Positions 49,461 through 62,139 of a stretch of 64,000 nucleotides of DNA are shown here, in pieces. The translations under genes and the position numbers were made by a program. The DNA is from Chionis minor (taxonomy: Eukaryota > Chordata > Aves > Charadriiformes > Chionididae): assembly GCA_013398295.1 (NCBI GenBank), contig VZSF01011125.1, forward strand, positions 445,413-509,412, in the 5' to 3' direction. Position 1 is the first letter of the stretch. Every line of letters begins with the position of its first letter. The notes beneath the pieces were generated by a model. The model saw only the letters and a program-made list of their open reading frames with translations. It ran no database searches and was not told the DNA's origin.

Positions 49461-50441
49461 GAATATTTGCCAATTCTGTACTGGGGCTCCCAGGAGAATC
49501 TCTCCTGTCCTCCTGCAGCTCAGGCTGTAGTGCTGCCTGTAAAGAGCAGCAGGGAGAGGGGAGGAAATAAAAGTTGAAAGCTGACTGTGGTTGCCTGAGA
49601 GCAGGTAGCACAGCTCCTGTGAGTTTATTTGATCACATCACAGGGCACCAATTTCTCTTCCCTCTCCTCTTCCTGTTCTCCTTGATCCTTGCAGATGTGT
49701 TTCTGCTTCCATGGGCATGGGAGTAGTTCAGAGATGATTTATTCCCTGTAAAGCACTGCCCGACACTAGAAGAGAGGGGAACCTTAGTTTATTTTGCCCT
49801 TGGGCTACCCACGTTTTGGAAATCATGCCATAGAACCATGCCAGTTCAGGCAGGTGGGAGTTGTGGTGGCGGGCAAGCTCCCAGGTTCCCTTCTCTGATA
49901 CATCAGCTTCACCCTCCCACTTCCTCTATGTACATTGTTCCTAATGACCGCCTCTTTCAAGGCTTTCCTTTGCCTTGTTTCACAGCACCTCACCTGCCCT
50001 ATGGTCTAAGTGAGGCACTGAGATACACCCTTGCACCACTGTCTGCCCTGCTTGTTCCAGAGGGTCTGCCCTCAGGGCATGGGGTTAGTGGACCAGTTAA
50101 TTCTTGCACAGTCCCATTTTCTGGTGTGGCTTGATTCCACTGGACTGGGGGGCAGTGGGCTGGCCAGGACCTGAAATCACTCAGCAGAGCTACATTGCAT
50201 ATACATGTCCTCTCCAGCAATGGTGCCCCTCTCAGGTTCATCTCTGCACTGGCAGCTCACGTACCTGTGCTTCAATAAGGTGTAAGAAAGAGTTCGGAAA
50301 GGTGAAAATCAATCCCTTTTCTACACTCTCTTGTACGACCAGTGGTCCATCCTCTCAGCCATGAAGTTTGCTGTGTATGGACAATGTGGCGTTGGGTCCA
50401 GGGACCCGAGCTTTGGCATCTCCCTCCTTAATGGCTATTCA

Positions 50442-50925
50442 CACAAAATGGTTGAGGTTGGAAGGGACCTCCGAAGGTCACCTGGTCCGACCTCCCCTAC
50501 CCAAACAGGGCCACCTACAGCCAGTTGCCAAGGACCATGTCCAGATGGCTTTTGACTGTCTCCAAGGATGGAGACTCTATCACCTCTCTGGGCAACCGGC
50601 GCCAATGCTCAGTCACTCTCACAGTGAAAAGGTGTTTCCTGATGTTCAGGCTAAGCCTCCTGTGTTTCAGTCTGTGGTTATTGCCTCTGATCCTGTCACT
50701 GGGAACTGCTGGAAAGAACTGGGCTCCATCTTCTTCGCACCCCCCTGCAGGTATTTTTGCACATTGATAGGATCTCTCCTGAGCCTGCTCTTCTCCAGGT
50801 TGAACAGTTCCAGCTTTCTCAGCCCTTCTTTATAGATGAGATGCTCCTGGCTCTTCCTCATCTTGCTGGACTTTCCCCAGTATGTCCATGTCTCTCTTGT
50901 ACTGGGACCCCAGAAAGGAAACGAA
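50442..50925 (-). mobile_element. CR1 LINE 3' fragment, diverged
   Basis: The 3' end lies near 50442-50475 ('gttgaggttggaagggacct'). The minus frame gives LRKLELFNLEKSRLRRDPIN near its 5' end, and the 3' UTR half is recognisable by similarity to the other copies ('gtgaaaaggtgtttcctgat' on +). It is 5'-truncated and the ORF is broken. Confidence 0.9.
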
Positions 50926-52376
50926 ACCTGAGTGGGAAACCACCAAAAGCATGAACCAACCAAGGCCGCAGCTGTGACCTTTTCTCCTTTCAGTCCAATG
51001 ACGGAGATTCAGCAGTGTGAGTTTTGGTTTTGATTCCAAGCTGCCTCTCTGCTGAATTCAGTTAATCCTTGCGTGCTTGGAAAGTTTCGCTCTCAGTGCG
51101 CTTTCATCATTCCATTTGCCAGTAAACTTCAGGTTGTGGTTTCTGTTCCACTATACACTGAGCTGGTGGTTTTCAGCCTGCTAGGGCAGCAGAAAATAAA
51201 TCGGTGGAAGAAACCCATTGCTAAACGCTTTCACTTGCTGCACATAGGTCTCTGCCTCTGTCAGATAAACCTGGAAGCTTTGGAAATTAAAAACGAAGTG
51301 AAAACCACTACATTATAACGCAGCTACTATAATTTCAAATTAACCAAAAGCGGTCAGATCCAAGCATCAGCACTCAAGTCTTGTGCTCAGAGGTGCAGTG
51401 ATACTCCCTGTTGAAGGTACTCATCAAAATGCAAAACAAAAATCCACCGCTGCTTAGCGAGGCAGTCCTGCTGTGAGGAACTGCGCCCTGGGCAGAGCAG
51501 TGTCCCACAGCTGGGACAGTGGCTGTGCCCTGGTCTTTCTTCCATAGCGATGGGAATAAGGCTGAAGAAGAGCTGTAAATGCATGGTGTGCTTCGTTGTC
51601 TGACATCCTGAAACACACCTCAAACGCAGAAATTTTTGGGGCTGGAAGAAGTTGTGGCTTATTATGCCAAAGGAGTAGTTTGACTTATGGTTTGGCGTAT
51701 TATTTCCCACACAGTGCGGAGCCCTGCTAGCCTGTCAGCCTTTTGAGTGCTCGGCGCAGAGCAAACACAGAACAAAACGGTGTCTGTGGTGAAACAGCCA
51801 CGTTTTCTTTCATCTGCACACTCTGCAGGTGTTGCTCAAATGCAGCTGCCCCTCCACCCTGGCCCCCCCACCTCCAGCTTTTGAGCAGCTGCTGTAAAAT
51901 GTGCAGCTGAAACAAACATTATTTTTACAATTAGCTGACGCGGCAGCATTGACACAGCTACCAGGCTGGCTGCAGATATAAGCAACTTGTGAAGGGTGTC
52001 ATAGCTGCCCTAACTTGGGACACACCTGCGCACGTAGCCAATTTTGTATTTAGAGGGATTGGTTTCAATTCACTTTATTGCAAACAGTCATTCCCTTTGA
52101 AGTGTCACCTGTCCGCCAGGACAGGGCTGCCAGGAGCAGGAAGGATGGCTGTTACTGCAGCAGCTGACCTACCTTACAGAGACGCGTAAAAAAATATCCT
52201 CCCGTCGGAAGCTTAATCCCACGCTTTCAGGTTTGGCCCTGGTCTGCTCAAGGTAGCTCTAATGTACTTGAGAGTGGTTAAGAAGCTGAATGCTCTGAAT
52301 TCGGTGTAAACCAAGGTTTCATCTCATTTTGATTTTGTCAGTTTGAGGTGTTATGTGTATTTCACAATGTCGTGAC

Positions 52377-52399
52377 TTTTTTTTTTTTTTTTCCTATTA

Positions 52400-52427
<28 letters not shown>
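52377..52427 (+). repeat. Bipartite poly(T) tract
   Basis: T16 at 52377-52392, then 'cctatta', then T28 at 52400-52427; a further T8 follows at 52441-52448. The length is likely variable and prone to assembly or sequencing error. Confidence 0.9.
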
Positions 52428-52433
<6 letters not shown>

Positions 52434-55400
52434 CACACCTTTTTTTTTAATCTGCAGTGGTTTAGAATAAAAGAAGGGCTTAGATCTTCTGTGATGAGAA
52501 GCCAAAGGGCAAACCGAAAATGCCAGGTCTAATATCTGGAAATGTGGAACACACAGGGCTGTAGAGAATGGAATCTCCTTGGGGAGGGAAAAGAAAAAAG
52601 CCTCAGGAAAATCACTCTTTTGCAGCTGACATCTCAATTTGTAATTCTGACTCTGGGCATAGTATCTAACACGTGCCTCACAAAATTCACGGGGTAGTAG
52701 CTAATTTTCTGACCACAGATGTCATTTGGTTCATTTCAGGAAAGTGCTTGCCCTCGGTGCCTCGCATTTTGCCTTTAAAAGGTCAGGAATGTGTCCGCAG
52801 GCCGCCATAACAATGGTTTAGATGATTGCCCTTTGTCTGTTTCAAGAACGACTGTTTTGTCTAAACAGAATTTACACATTTTCATTATGTTCCTTTAGAA
52901 TACGTCACATTAAAAAGAGAGGCCAGCAATGAAGCCAGCTCGGGCTGCATGCTGAACTGCATTTTGCTTGTCTAAATGCACTAGCTGGAAGCCAATGGGC
53001 TACCTTGTCTGCTCTGGAGTGGCAGTGCTCCAGTGTCATTTACACCAGGGTAATCCATGGTAGCGGTTTTAAACTTCAGATTTAGAACAATCTCATTTTA
53101 CACTTGATGGGTCATATTAAACACCTTGAAAAATAATCTTCAGGTTTTAGGTCTGCACCAGCACCGAGAGGCATATTTAATATGTATTTAATATGCTCTC
53201 ATACATGTGTTTACTGAGCATAGTAATTCCCTGAATTCCTCCTCTCAGCTAAAGGATCTGTTCTGGGACGTTTACTTGAGTCTTGGCCACAGAAAGGCAA
53301 GAACATTCAACCTTCTCTTTTCTTCAGTTTGCATGGTGGGAGGTAGCACAAAGGATGGGAAAATGAGCACTTGCTCATGAGAGCATAAAGGGGAGTCTCA
53401 TTTTCCTTTTATTTACTCCAGTTCTATGACACTTTCATAGTATTGTGTTTAGCCCTGCTGTACACACCACCAGCGACGCTAGGATCCAGCCCACTGATAC
53501 TCTGGATGACTATGTTTTGTTCCTGATGAGTTTATGGCTCAGTAGTGTTCTTTTTTTCCTTTATTTTTTTTCTGTATGTTAGAGTTTCAAGATGTTCTTT
53601 CCCATAGTTGCAAGGAAATGTAGTAGCTGGGTCTGATATTACTCAGAGGGAATTAATACTGGAGAGTAAGACGAAGGGTGTTGCAAAGTGGATCTAAAAG
53701 GGGAATATGGAAGGAAGTTGATACATGAGGGGGTAAATGGGAAAAAAGCTTGAAATAGATGGACTAGGATGGAAGGTTCCGTGGTAAAGGTGGAGCAACC
53801 AGAAGCTGTGAAGTGATGGTCACTGCAGCTGAGCTTCATTGTGTGAGTAGCCAGGGAATCTGGGGGGGCTATGTTTTCGTACAAGAACTTACCCTATAGG
53901 TAGCTTTGCTCCAGATTCATTGGCTTGGTGACCTTGAGACTCGAACTGGGTGTTGTGCTCATTATGTGCTTGGGACAGGAGAGACAGAAATGGATAGAAA
54001 TGTCGTATCATGTTTGCACAGGCTGCAGCCTTCTTTATTACCGTGGTTAGATTGAACAACTATCCAAATTCCTGCACTTTACAGTTTAATTAAGCCTTAT
54101 CTTCATCTTTAAGATCATGTGCCCTGATGTAATTGAGCAATGACAGCAGTTGCCCTCAAGTAAGTTTTATTCCCATAACTGCGTCCTCTAACCTTCGACA
54201 TGATCCAGTTAGTGACTGTCACCAGAGCCTTTTGCAGCATGGTGGATGCTCATATCACTGCAGGCTTTTCTTCTGCAGTGGCAGGGACTTCTTTTTACCC
54301 TGTGCTGTGGTCTCCCTGCGCTCTACCCTGTGGTGTTCCTGCGCTCCTTCGTTCTCTTCTGTTTTCGCTACGGAGCCGTCCAAAATACCACCTGCAGGTG
54401 CTTATGTTTACCTGCTGCTCCTCTGAGGACCTAACTCCAGGACAGAGAGGCATTGGATTGGTGACTGTAAGACTCAAACTGGTTTTTTTACTCACTGTGA
54501 TAGAAATCTTCTATTTTCTGTTGAAAATGATTTTGATTTCAACAAGACACTTTCAGTATAAGTCAGTCGGTTTCTTTTTTCCCCCTAAGTGATGATAAGA
54601 TTGTCACATATTGCTGTTGTGTGTGCAGCTCCCTTCCGTACAGCTGGCAAAGGTTAATGTCGTTCACATGGAGTTGCAAGGTTTAGGCCTTATCTGCCCT
54701 GTCTGCTGTTTAGGCATTGCTGCAATTCCGAGGAGAATCGCAGCTGGCAATCAAAGGCAAGTTCGTGTCTGATTTCCACCAACAATCTCGGTCTTTCCGT
54801 AATGAGTCAGCGCTGTAGTCATGGACTTTTGAGCCCTCATCACAGTCCTGTACTGATTTTTCTGTAACGACTGATGAGTTATTGCTAATTAACAGATATC
54901 TGGGTGTGCTGGCCAGGCTTACTGGGGAAATTAAGCCCCTCGTTTTCTGGGCAGGGCATCCTTCAGTACATTGGGGCAGGTGGAGGAGGCAAACATGTGC
55001 CGAAGCAGAGGCAGGAGGAGCCAAGACAGGCACAGAGGGAGCTTCAGGGATATGTCCATCATTGCAGAGCCGTCCTCCAGAGAGACAGGTTGATGGTGGA
55101 GCTGCTTTACCACTTTTAAGAGCACATGTAAAGGAGGAGGGGCTCCCAGGGACCAAGCCATGGGCTTTGGCTTTGCACATTACCTTAACTTATCTCTGTT
55201 TCTTCCAGGAGATTCTCCCTGTGACATGCTGCTGGCTTTGAAAGCCAAACCTTGCTGCATGTCACAGCGCTGACCGCATCCTCCTCTCCACGGGGACGGG
55301 CGCGAGCAGCAGGGAGAGCTACCCATGTACAAGCAGGAGTGAGCACAGTCCTGCAAGGGGTCTGGTGATGGACACACAGCTGTCGGTGCGTGCTTCAGGA

Positions 55401-56416
55401 TCCCTCCTCACGTGGCTGTGGACTTTGCTGCCCTTACTGAAGCAATTAACCAACCCTGCCATCATACCCTTATAAACTTCCCATTCGGCACCTGCCCTTC
55501 TGCGCTTCGGGGCTTGCCAGCTCCTCTGGCCATGATGGAAGACCAACACCTGATGTGTGGTGCTCTGCAGCCTTTTTTCAGGCAAGCCAGGGTTAGCTAA
55601 GGGTACATCCCCTCTCCTCCATTTATGGTGAGCTGGGATAGCCTTTATCCTCTCCACAACTTGCCAGCTGCCAGCATCAAGACTGCTTTCTGCTGCTCCC
55701 ACCGCCCGCCTGCACAGAGGCTGCCAGGAGCATGGAAAAGCAAGGTGATGCTTCCGTGAAGATGCTTCCACAGCAACAAGAAGGATCCTCCTCCCCTGCA
55801 GAAATGGGCATCTGCGTTTATTATTTACCTAGCGCTGGCCTTGGAAATGAAACCCAGCTCAGGTGGCGTAGTGTTTCTCTGGGTGTTTCTCCAGGGATTT
55901 TGGTCTGCACACAGAGGGACAGAAGTGTCCAGTTACAGCTAAAAGGCAAAACCATGCCAGAAGCAATGCAGGTGTGATAAACATCATGTGAACATATTTT
56001 GCTCTTTCCCCATGACCCTCTGTGGTCTCAGGAGGGAGGGCTTTTTAGTTAAGGGGAAAATGCAAAGTGAAAAAACCTCTATGGGTCCGAAACAAATCAG
56101 GGTCATGAATCCAAACCCCATAAAGCCGAAGAAATGTCTTCTGTGGTGAATTGAGACTAAAATAACCAGTATTTCTAAAGCTCTCAAAAATGGATTATCG
56201 ACTGAGACAATTATCAGCCTGAACAAGGCAAAATTTTACCTCACCTGTTGTGATATCAAACCAGCACGTGAGAAATGTGCTCGTGCTCACCCGTACAAAT
56301 TTAGAATGGGACAAAGTCCGTGGAGCAAAGCAGTTTTATTTACAGCGCTGGGTTCATGCTATGGAAGCGTGCATGCACCCGGATCACAGCGTCTGTCATG
56401 CTTTTAATGTGGCAGC

Positions 56417-56489
56417 GATTACGTATGCATAAAGTTTCCAAGTAGTGATATAAGGTTCCTGAGAGGTGATTGTATATGCATAAAGTTTC
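56417..56489 (+). repeat. Short direct repeat, 22 bp, two copies
   Basis: Copies at 56417-56438 and 56468-56489 share 'tatgcataaagtttc' and the leading 'gatt', with three mismatches that are all transitions. Their starts are 51 bp apart. This is probably an old local duplication; the function is unknown. Confidence 0.6.
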
Positions 56490-59095
56490 TGAGAAATAAA
56501 ACCATGCCCCTCAGCTGGCTGATGCAATCCTTCTTCCTACTTCTGCGCGTGTTCTTTGGTGGTCGGTGAGGGTCGCAGGCTGAAGGCTCCTAGTGCACTC
56601 CTTTCTTTTTACTTATCTGCCTGAGCATCTGCTGGAGCCAGGGAGAGGCAGCAGCAGCAGCCGTAGGTGTGCTTGGTAAGTCCCCTGAGACCAACTGCAA
56701 ATGGTCCCTAGTCCCGGTCCCAGTGATCGGTCCCGGAACTTTACATTCTCTCCGTCCGCCTGCTTAATCCGCGATTTGACATAAATTACTAACCTGTTAT
56801 TTTTCACAAACCATAGCTGAAGCAAAATTATCCCCCGTAACATACTTTCCACAAGCACAACATGAAATTATTGCCATATCAGACCTTCCTCTGGGCGTTT
56901 TCCACACCTGGGGAAACATGCCGCCTCTTTTGGGCTAATGAGAGTCTTGCTCCAATGCCACATTTGCTCAGATCTCATTTTTGCATGTCTCTTCTTCCCC
57001 TTCTCAACCTTCAACCAGCCTGGCCTGAGGCAATCCCTGAGATGAACTTGACCAGTTCACTGGCAGTTTTTTACAAAATCTCAAATACTAGATGGGAGCC
57101 GTTGTGAAAACCCATCCAAGTCTGCAGCTGTGGTAGCTCTGGACAAGGATACATGGAGCAGACCATGGACCAGGGAGAGAGAGAGACTTGGACTATTGCA
57201 GCAGCTGTGTCTGCTGTAAGACTGCCTTGTCAAGCTACTCTGTGCCTCTGGGACTGCCTACAGGTTTAGTTGGAGACTGTTCTTCCATGTGCAGTAATCC
57301 CTGTTTTTTTCTAGGATGCCACATGACTTCAGAGAAGCTCTAGCTGGATAGTCCTTACTGTATTAGTAGCGGGCATAAACTTGTGTTACTCTGGAGAAAT
57401 AGTTCTTTTGTCTTCTGCTTCTCTAGCTCCCAGTGCCTGTTGCTTTATTTCCCCCACTTCTGGACAAACCAAAGCATGCTTCATTCTGCAGATCTTCTCT
57501 TCCACTATTGCATTTCCAAGCTATCTTATCAGTCTGGTGCGTTCTGGGGGCAGGGTAAATCTATTACTTCATGGCTGTATCACAGGTGGTGCACTTTAGA
57601 GCATTTGGTTCTTAATTTAATGGTATTTTCCTTACCAAAGTCTTACTATTGCTAATAAGAACAGCCACACCGGGAGCCTGGATAACTTGAACCTGGACCC
57701 TGCACAAGTCGTCAACAACTGGTCAAGCCCTCTTGCCGTTTCTGAGTTTGAGCACTCGAATGAAAGATGTTAATTGCCAACATTCATGCGAAATCGCTGA
57801 GCATAAGCCAAGTTGCTGTGAATGACAGAGAACACACTCTGCCTGTGATAAGAACAACATTGTGTAATGTCCTTTTGTTACAGGCAAAGCTAATAACAGA
57901 TTATATCACGTTTTCATCAGCTAAATGTATGCACGCAGACTTCTGCTGCACTGCAGTGTGATCCCATCTGGCCTTCAGTCTAAACAACTGCTCTTTAGAG
58001 ACAGAGAGCAGCTTTCACAGAGGCTCGACCTGATTTTGCTCGGACTTACAGTAGGAAGTATCAAACATATTGTGCTTTCCTGGAAATACTGGCATTGCTT
58101 ACTAACAGCTTAATGGGCTTTGAAATTAGGACTATTCATAGGACAACATTAAAATTGGTTTCAGATCAGCTTCTGCCTTATTCTGCCTAGCAGGCAGGAG
58201 AACCTGTAAACAGAGTATTTTACAGTATTAATTATCTGCTCTTTAATTTCTTAAATTTGCTTTAGTGGACTGACATCTCACTGAAATGAGATGCGTAAGG
58301 GTCTGTGAGAAGATCTCAGCCTGTGTAAATCTGGAGAAAAACACCTTTTATTTTTTGTTTCCAAGACTGCCCTCTTGCATCACCAGGGATCTCCACAAAT
58401 GGATAAAGACCACCCAAACCACTTCTGAGCTAACAATCAAGGATCAGCCTTCTCCACTGGAAACAGCGTCACCGTGTTTGGGGTGAGAAGTTTATACCCA
58501 CTGTATACCCAATATAAGCACTAGCTCAGGGAAGTAAGGTACAGGCTATTTATTTAATCTTTGGAGCAATTTGACTCCCTTTTTTCTTACCTTGCTGAGA
58601 AAACTCCAGAGATTAGTGAAGACAAACGAGATTATTCTTTTTTTTACTATTTTACCGCATTTGTCAGTCTACGTTGCTTCTGACACAGTGAAAGCTGTGA
58701 ACGAATCTTGGAGTCTAGAAGCCTGATTTATGTGCCTATTTCCACCACTTTGATAGCGTAAGGAGATGGCAAACTGGGCATGTATGTGATGAATATCTAC
58801 AGAAAATAATGTGTGTGCTGACAAAATGGCTCCAAGTGTGCTTAATGCAAATGAGAATGGGGCTCACAGCATCCAGTTGTTCTTCACAGCTCATGATACC
58901 TGTCATCAGCAGTGATGATAAATCTCAGCAATTCAGAAGCTCATCAGTTCTTCCCCTTCTCACATTGGGTACCTGTTTACACAAGGAGCTCCTTGGAGCT
59001 GAAGAAAAGGGACCACTGAGTAAATAAATATGAATTTTTCCTACCGTTTTCTTTTTCAGCATACAGAAGCAACCTGAGGAATTCTAAAGTGCAGG

Positions 59096-59119
59096 TCTTT
59101 CTTTCTTTCTTTCTTTCTT

Positions 59120-59156
<37 letters not shown>

Positions 59157-59278
59157 CTCTCTCTTTCTCTTTCTTTCTCTCTTTCTTTCTCTCTCTCTCT
59201 CTTTCTATCTCTCTATCTCTCTATCTCTTTTTCTTTCTTCTCTCTTTCTTCTTTCCTTCCTTCCATCCTTCCTTTCTC
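59096..59278 (+). repeat. Polypyrimidine tract (TTTC)n/(TC)n/(TTCC)n
   Basis: This is about 183 bp of almost pure C/T on the + strand: TTTC units, TC units, a TATC-containing section around 59200-59226, then TTCC units. The ORF across it (59089-59388) is a translation artefact. Confidence 0.97.
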
Positions 59279-61885
59279 CAAAAACTTTCCTTCTAAATGG
59301 TAAGGCAGTGGAAATAAACAGTAGAAATAGAACAGGAGGGAAAATAGATCCCTGGGTGTTTGTAGCCAAAGGACCCACTTCAGCTTAGCTGCTAAAGCAC
59401 CTGTCTACAGCTTGGTGGAAGAGGAGCATCCCCAGGCTGGGGGCACTCAGGGAAGGGGTGCAGTGCCCTATGCCCAGGTATCTGTGGCAGAGAAGGAAGA
59501 TGGGTGGCAGCAACAGGCTTGGGCAACCACATCCACAGAGGCAGAAAGGAGAGGCTTATCCCCACCTCCAGCCCAGCCTTGCTTCTTCTCTGCCATAAAA
59601 CCTTCACCTTGCCTCTGCTGGTCTCCATCCAAACCAGGATCCTGCTTTGGATCACCTCTCTCCCTTCTCTTTTCACACCATACCTCTTTCAACCTTTCCT
59701 ACCTCACACAGGATCCCCTCGTCCACCTCCTCCCCTTAATGAGATGAACAGGGACCCTGAAACTCAGGTGGATCTGCTTTGAGGGGCTGCTGTGGGACCC
59801 TAATGCTGCCGTTACACTTGCATGAGCATCCACTCCTCCTTCTGCTACTTGTCCGACCCGTGTTCACCCACACCTGAGGGTCACATTGGAAGGTCTCACA
59901 CCAAGCATGCACCTACAAAGCCAAGTGCACCAAAAAGCAAGGAAGGGTAAAACGTGCCCCTCTATCCCTGGTCAGGACCACCTCCATCCCAGCCCTTCAG
60001 GCCATCCATGGAGAGCAGCGCAGGGAGGGGAAAGGGAGTGCAGGCAGTGTGGGAAAACGTGGTACCAAGACTTCACCCCATCATGGAAGCCTGCTGCAGA
60101 ACAGCAAATCTGCCAGCCAGGAGGCTTTACACAGAGCTCTGCATAAAATAATTACTCCAGGAGCCTGAAAGTGATGACATCTAGAATGGCATTCCCTGTT
60201 TCCTGCCTTTCAAGGGACTGGCTTTTGTCTCTGTGGTGCCTGGCACAGCAGGGCTCCCCCGTGACACTGCAGGACACTATTGAACCTGCCCAGCACCTCG
60301 GTGCTCGCTGGCATGGGAGGCAATGCCTGGGCTGGTGTTCTGGCCACCTGCCGTCTCCATGGTTTCTCACTGGTGCTCTTGGGAGCTCCTGAGACCACCA
60401 CCCATGCTCATCTGTGATCCAAGCACCTCCGCATGACGGGGCTGTGCCACGCAGATCTCTGCATGAGCCACTGGTGAGTCCCATTCCCACCCTTTCATTG
60501 GTACAGTGTGCACCACACTCCCACTTCCTTGCAATCACATCTTAGATGCAATCTCAGGGTGCCTAGGAAGTGTGTTGTAGAAGATTGGAAGTATGGTGAA
60601 AAATACGTGTTTGGGGTTTTTTTTGGCCAGGCTGCCTCTCTGTAGCTATCACTGTAACATGCTATGAAATAGAAAATCTGGCAAAACACTGTTTTGCTCT
60701 TTATCTTTCCCACAACAACAGCTCTCAGCATCTTACTTAGCTGTGAGGGAAAAAAAACACTTTAATGCAGAAACAGGTGATCCCAAGTCCGCATTCAGGG
60801 ACCTGTCACAGTCAGCATGCACTAGTGTGCTGAAAACAGGAAATTCACTATCACTTTAAACAGGCAAAACATTTTAAAACAGTCTAAAAAGCTGTACAAA
60901 GCCCATATTTCTGCTGTCTGGACAACATCGCTTCCCACCACGTTCAATGAGTTGGCCTACAGCTCCTGGTAATGATGTCTTTTTTCCCACTGCTTTGGTA
61001 CCGCCTTTTGTGGACACCTGTGTCCTCATTGCTTGAACTGATGCAACCCAGCAGACGCGCAATTACCTCTTGGAAGACTGCAGGAAAGCCCCACCTGGAA
61101 AAAGGACTTACCTGACTCGGACTAGTTGACTTAATGGAAATGGGAGTTGCTGCACTTCGACAATATCCCTCCCTCCCTCACCACTTTATTCTTTTTTCAG
61201 CGTCAGCATTTCGCGTGTGCCTCTGGACACCTCTCTCACAAGAACAGATTATCGGTGGCACAACCTCTGTACTGGCTTAACGCCTCCCCAGCCTGGCTCA
61301 GTGCTGTGGCCCAACACCACAGGGGTGGGATGGTGCAGCCTTGGCTGAAGCAAGAAAGGTATTGCCACCCATTTTCAGCCCTTGGTGTGTCTGCAGACTA
61401 AGAAACACCCTGCTTTGCTCCAAGCACCGCGTTACCAAAGAAAGACTGACAGCTTGAAGATGTCTCCAGGAACAGCAGGAAAAATTAATCCTTTGAGGTC
61501 TCCTGGGTTAGCCACAGTGTGGTGCACATTTCCAGGTGGGCCCTGGTGTATTGGATGGATGGGGGAGACTGGAGGTCAGCAGAGCCTGTTTTGGCTCCAG
61601 GAAATCAGGACTGTTACTGGTGACACAGTTCATACAGCATCACCAATCTGCCACAGCCAGCGGTACTGTGGAGCTCTTCAACCCTTGTGGAAGACCACCA
61701 GCGCTCAGATGATTTCCTTTGGTTACCGGTTAGCGGGAGGCTAAGCAGCAGGACACATCTGCGCCACGCTTTGAAGGCATGTGGCACTGGGCTGTGTGAT
61801 GCGTCTGTGCTCTCCTCCCTGACCCTCAACCTCAGCAAACTTTTTTACTGCGTCTGGGTTCTGGGACCTGTGCAGGAACAGCTTT
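59279..61885. other. Intergenic, no recognised gene
   Basis: This is moderately GC-rich sequence. Overlapping short ORFs on both strands (59392-59782, 60152-60538) have no recognisable domain. I see no repeat family I can name. Confidence 0.45.
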
Positions 61886-61890
61886 GCCCA

Positions 61891-62120
61891 GCCGACCTCC
61901 CTTCCACACGCGGGAAGCTCAGGTCGCTGCGGCGATGAGGAGGCGCGGAGGCAGGACGGGAAGGGATAGAAGCATCGGGGTACAGGGGGGGTTTGGCTGT
62001 TTGCAGGGGGGCAGCTGACCGCGGCAGAGGTGGGAGCCTGCTTGCGCTCCGCAGCCCCCCGTGCCCACCCCCGCAGCCCCTCGGGAGCAGGGACTGAAGC
62101 CACCGTCTGCCCGACCCGTG
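61891..62120. promoter_or_regulatory. Isolated CpG cluster (possible orphan CpG island)
   Basis: I count 20 CpG dinucleotides in about 230 bp, with G-runs and C-runs. The 221-residue minus ORF 61741-62406 and the 152-residue + ORF 62030-62488 cross it and are probably open because of composition. It may be a promoter or distal element of an unseen gene or lncRNA. No splice-supported exon is visible. Confidence 0.4.
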
Positions 62121-62139
62121 CTCCAGCATTGCTGCTGGG

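Larger units (their letters stand above)
44479..50441. other. Intergenic, no recognised gene
   Basis: This is mixed-composition sequence with a (TTTG)n run (47911-47932), a poly(A) run (49436-49460) and an AT-rich block (about 48630-48900). The 185-residue + ORF at 46650-47207 and the 197-residue - ORF at 48171-47578 have no recognisable domain and are of a length expected once or so by chance in this much sequence. Confidence 0.45.
50926..59095. other. Intergenic, no recognised gene
   Basis: This holds a bipartite T-rich tract (52377-52427), a 22-bp direct repeat (56417-56489) and a short GA run (57176-57186). ORFs such as 54882-55241 (+), 55319-55771 (-) and 56250-56432 (+) show no known domain. 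No tRNA or rRNA is recognised. Confidence 0.45.

Noticed and set aside
59089..59388. 99-residue Ser/Leu/Phe-rich ORF
   Set aside because: It is a translation of the polypyrimidine simple repeat.
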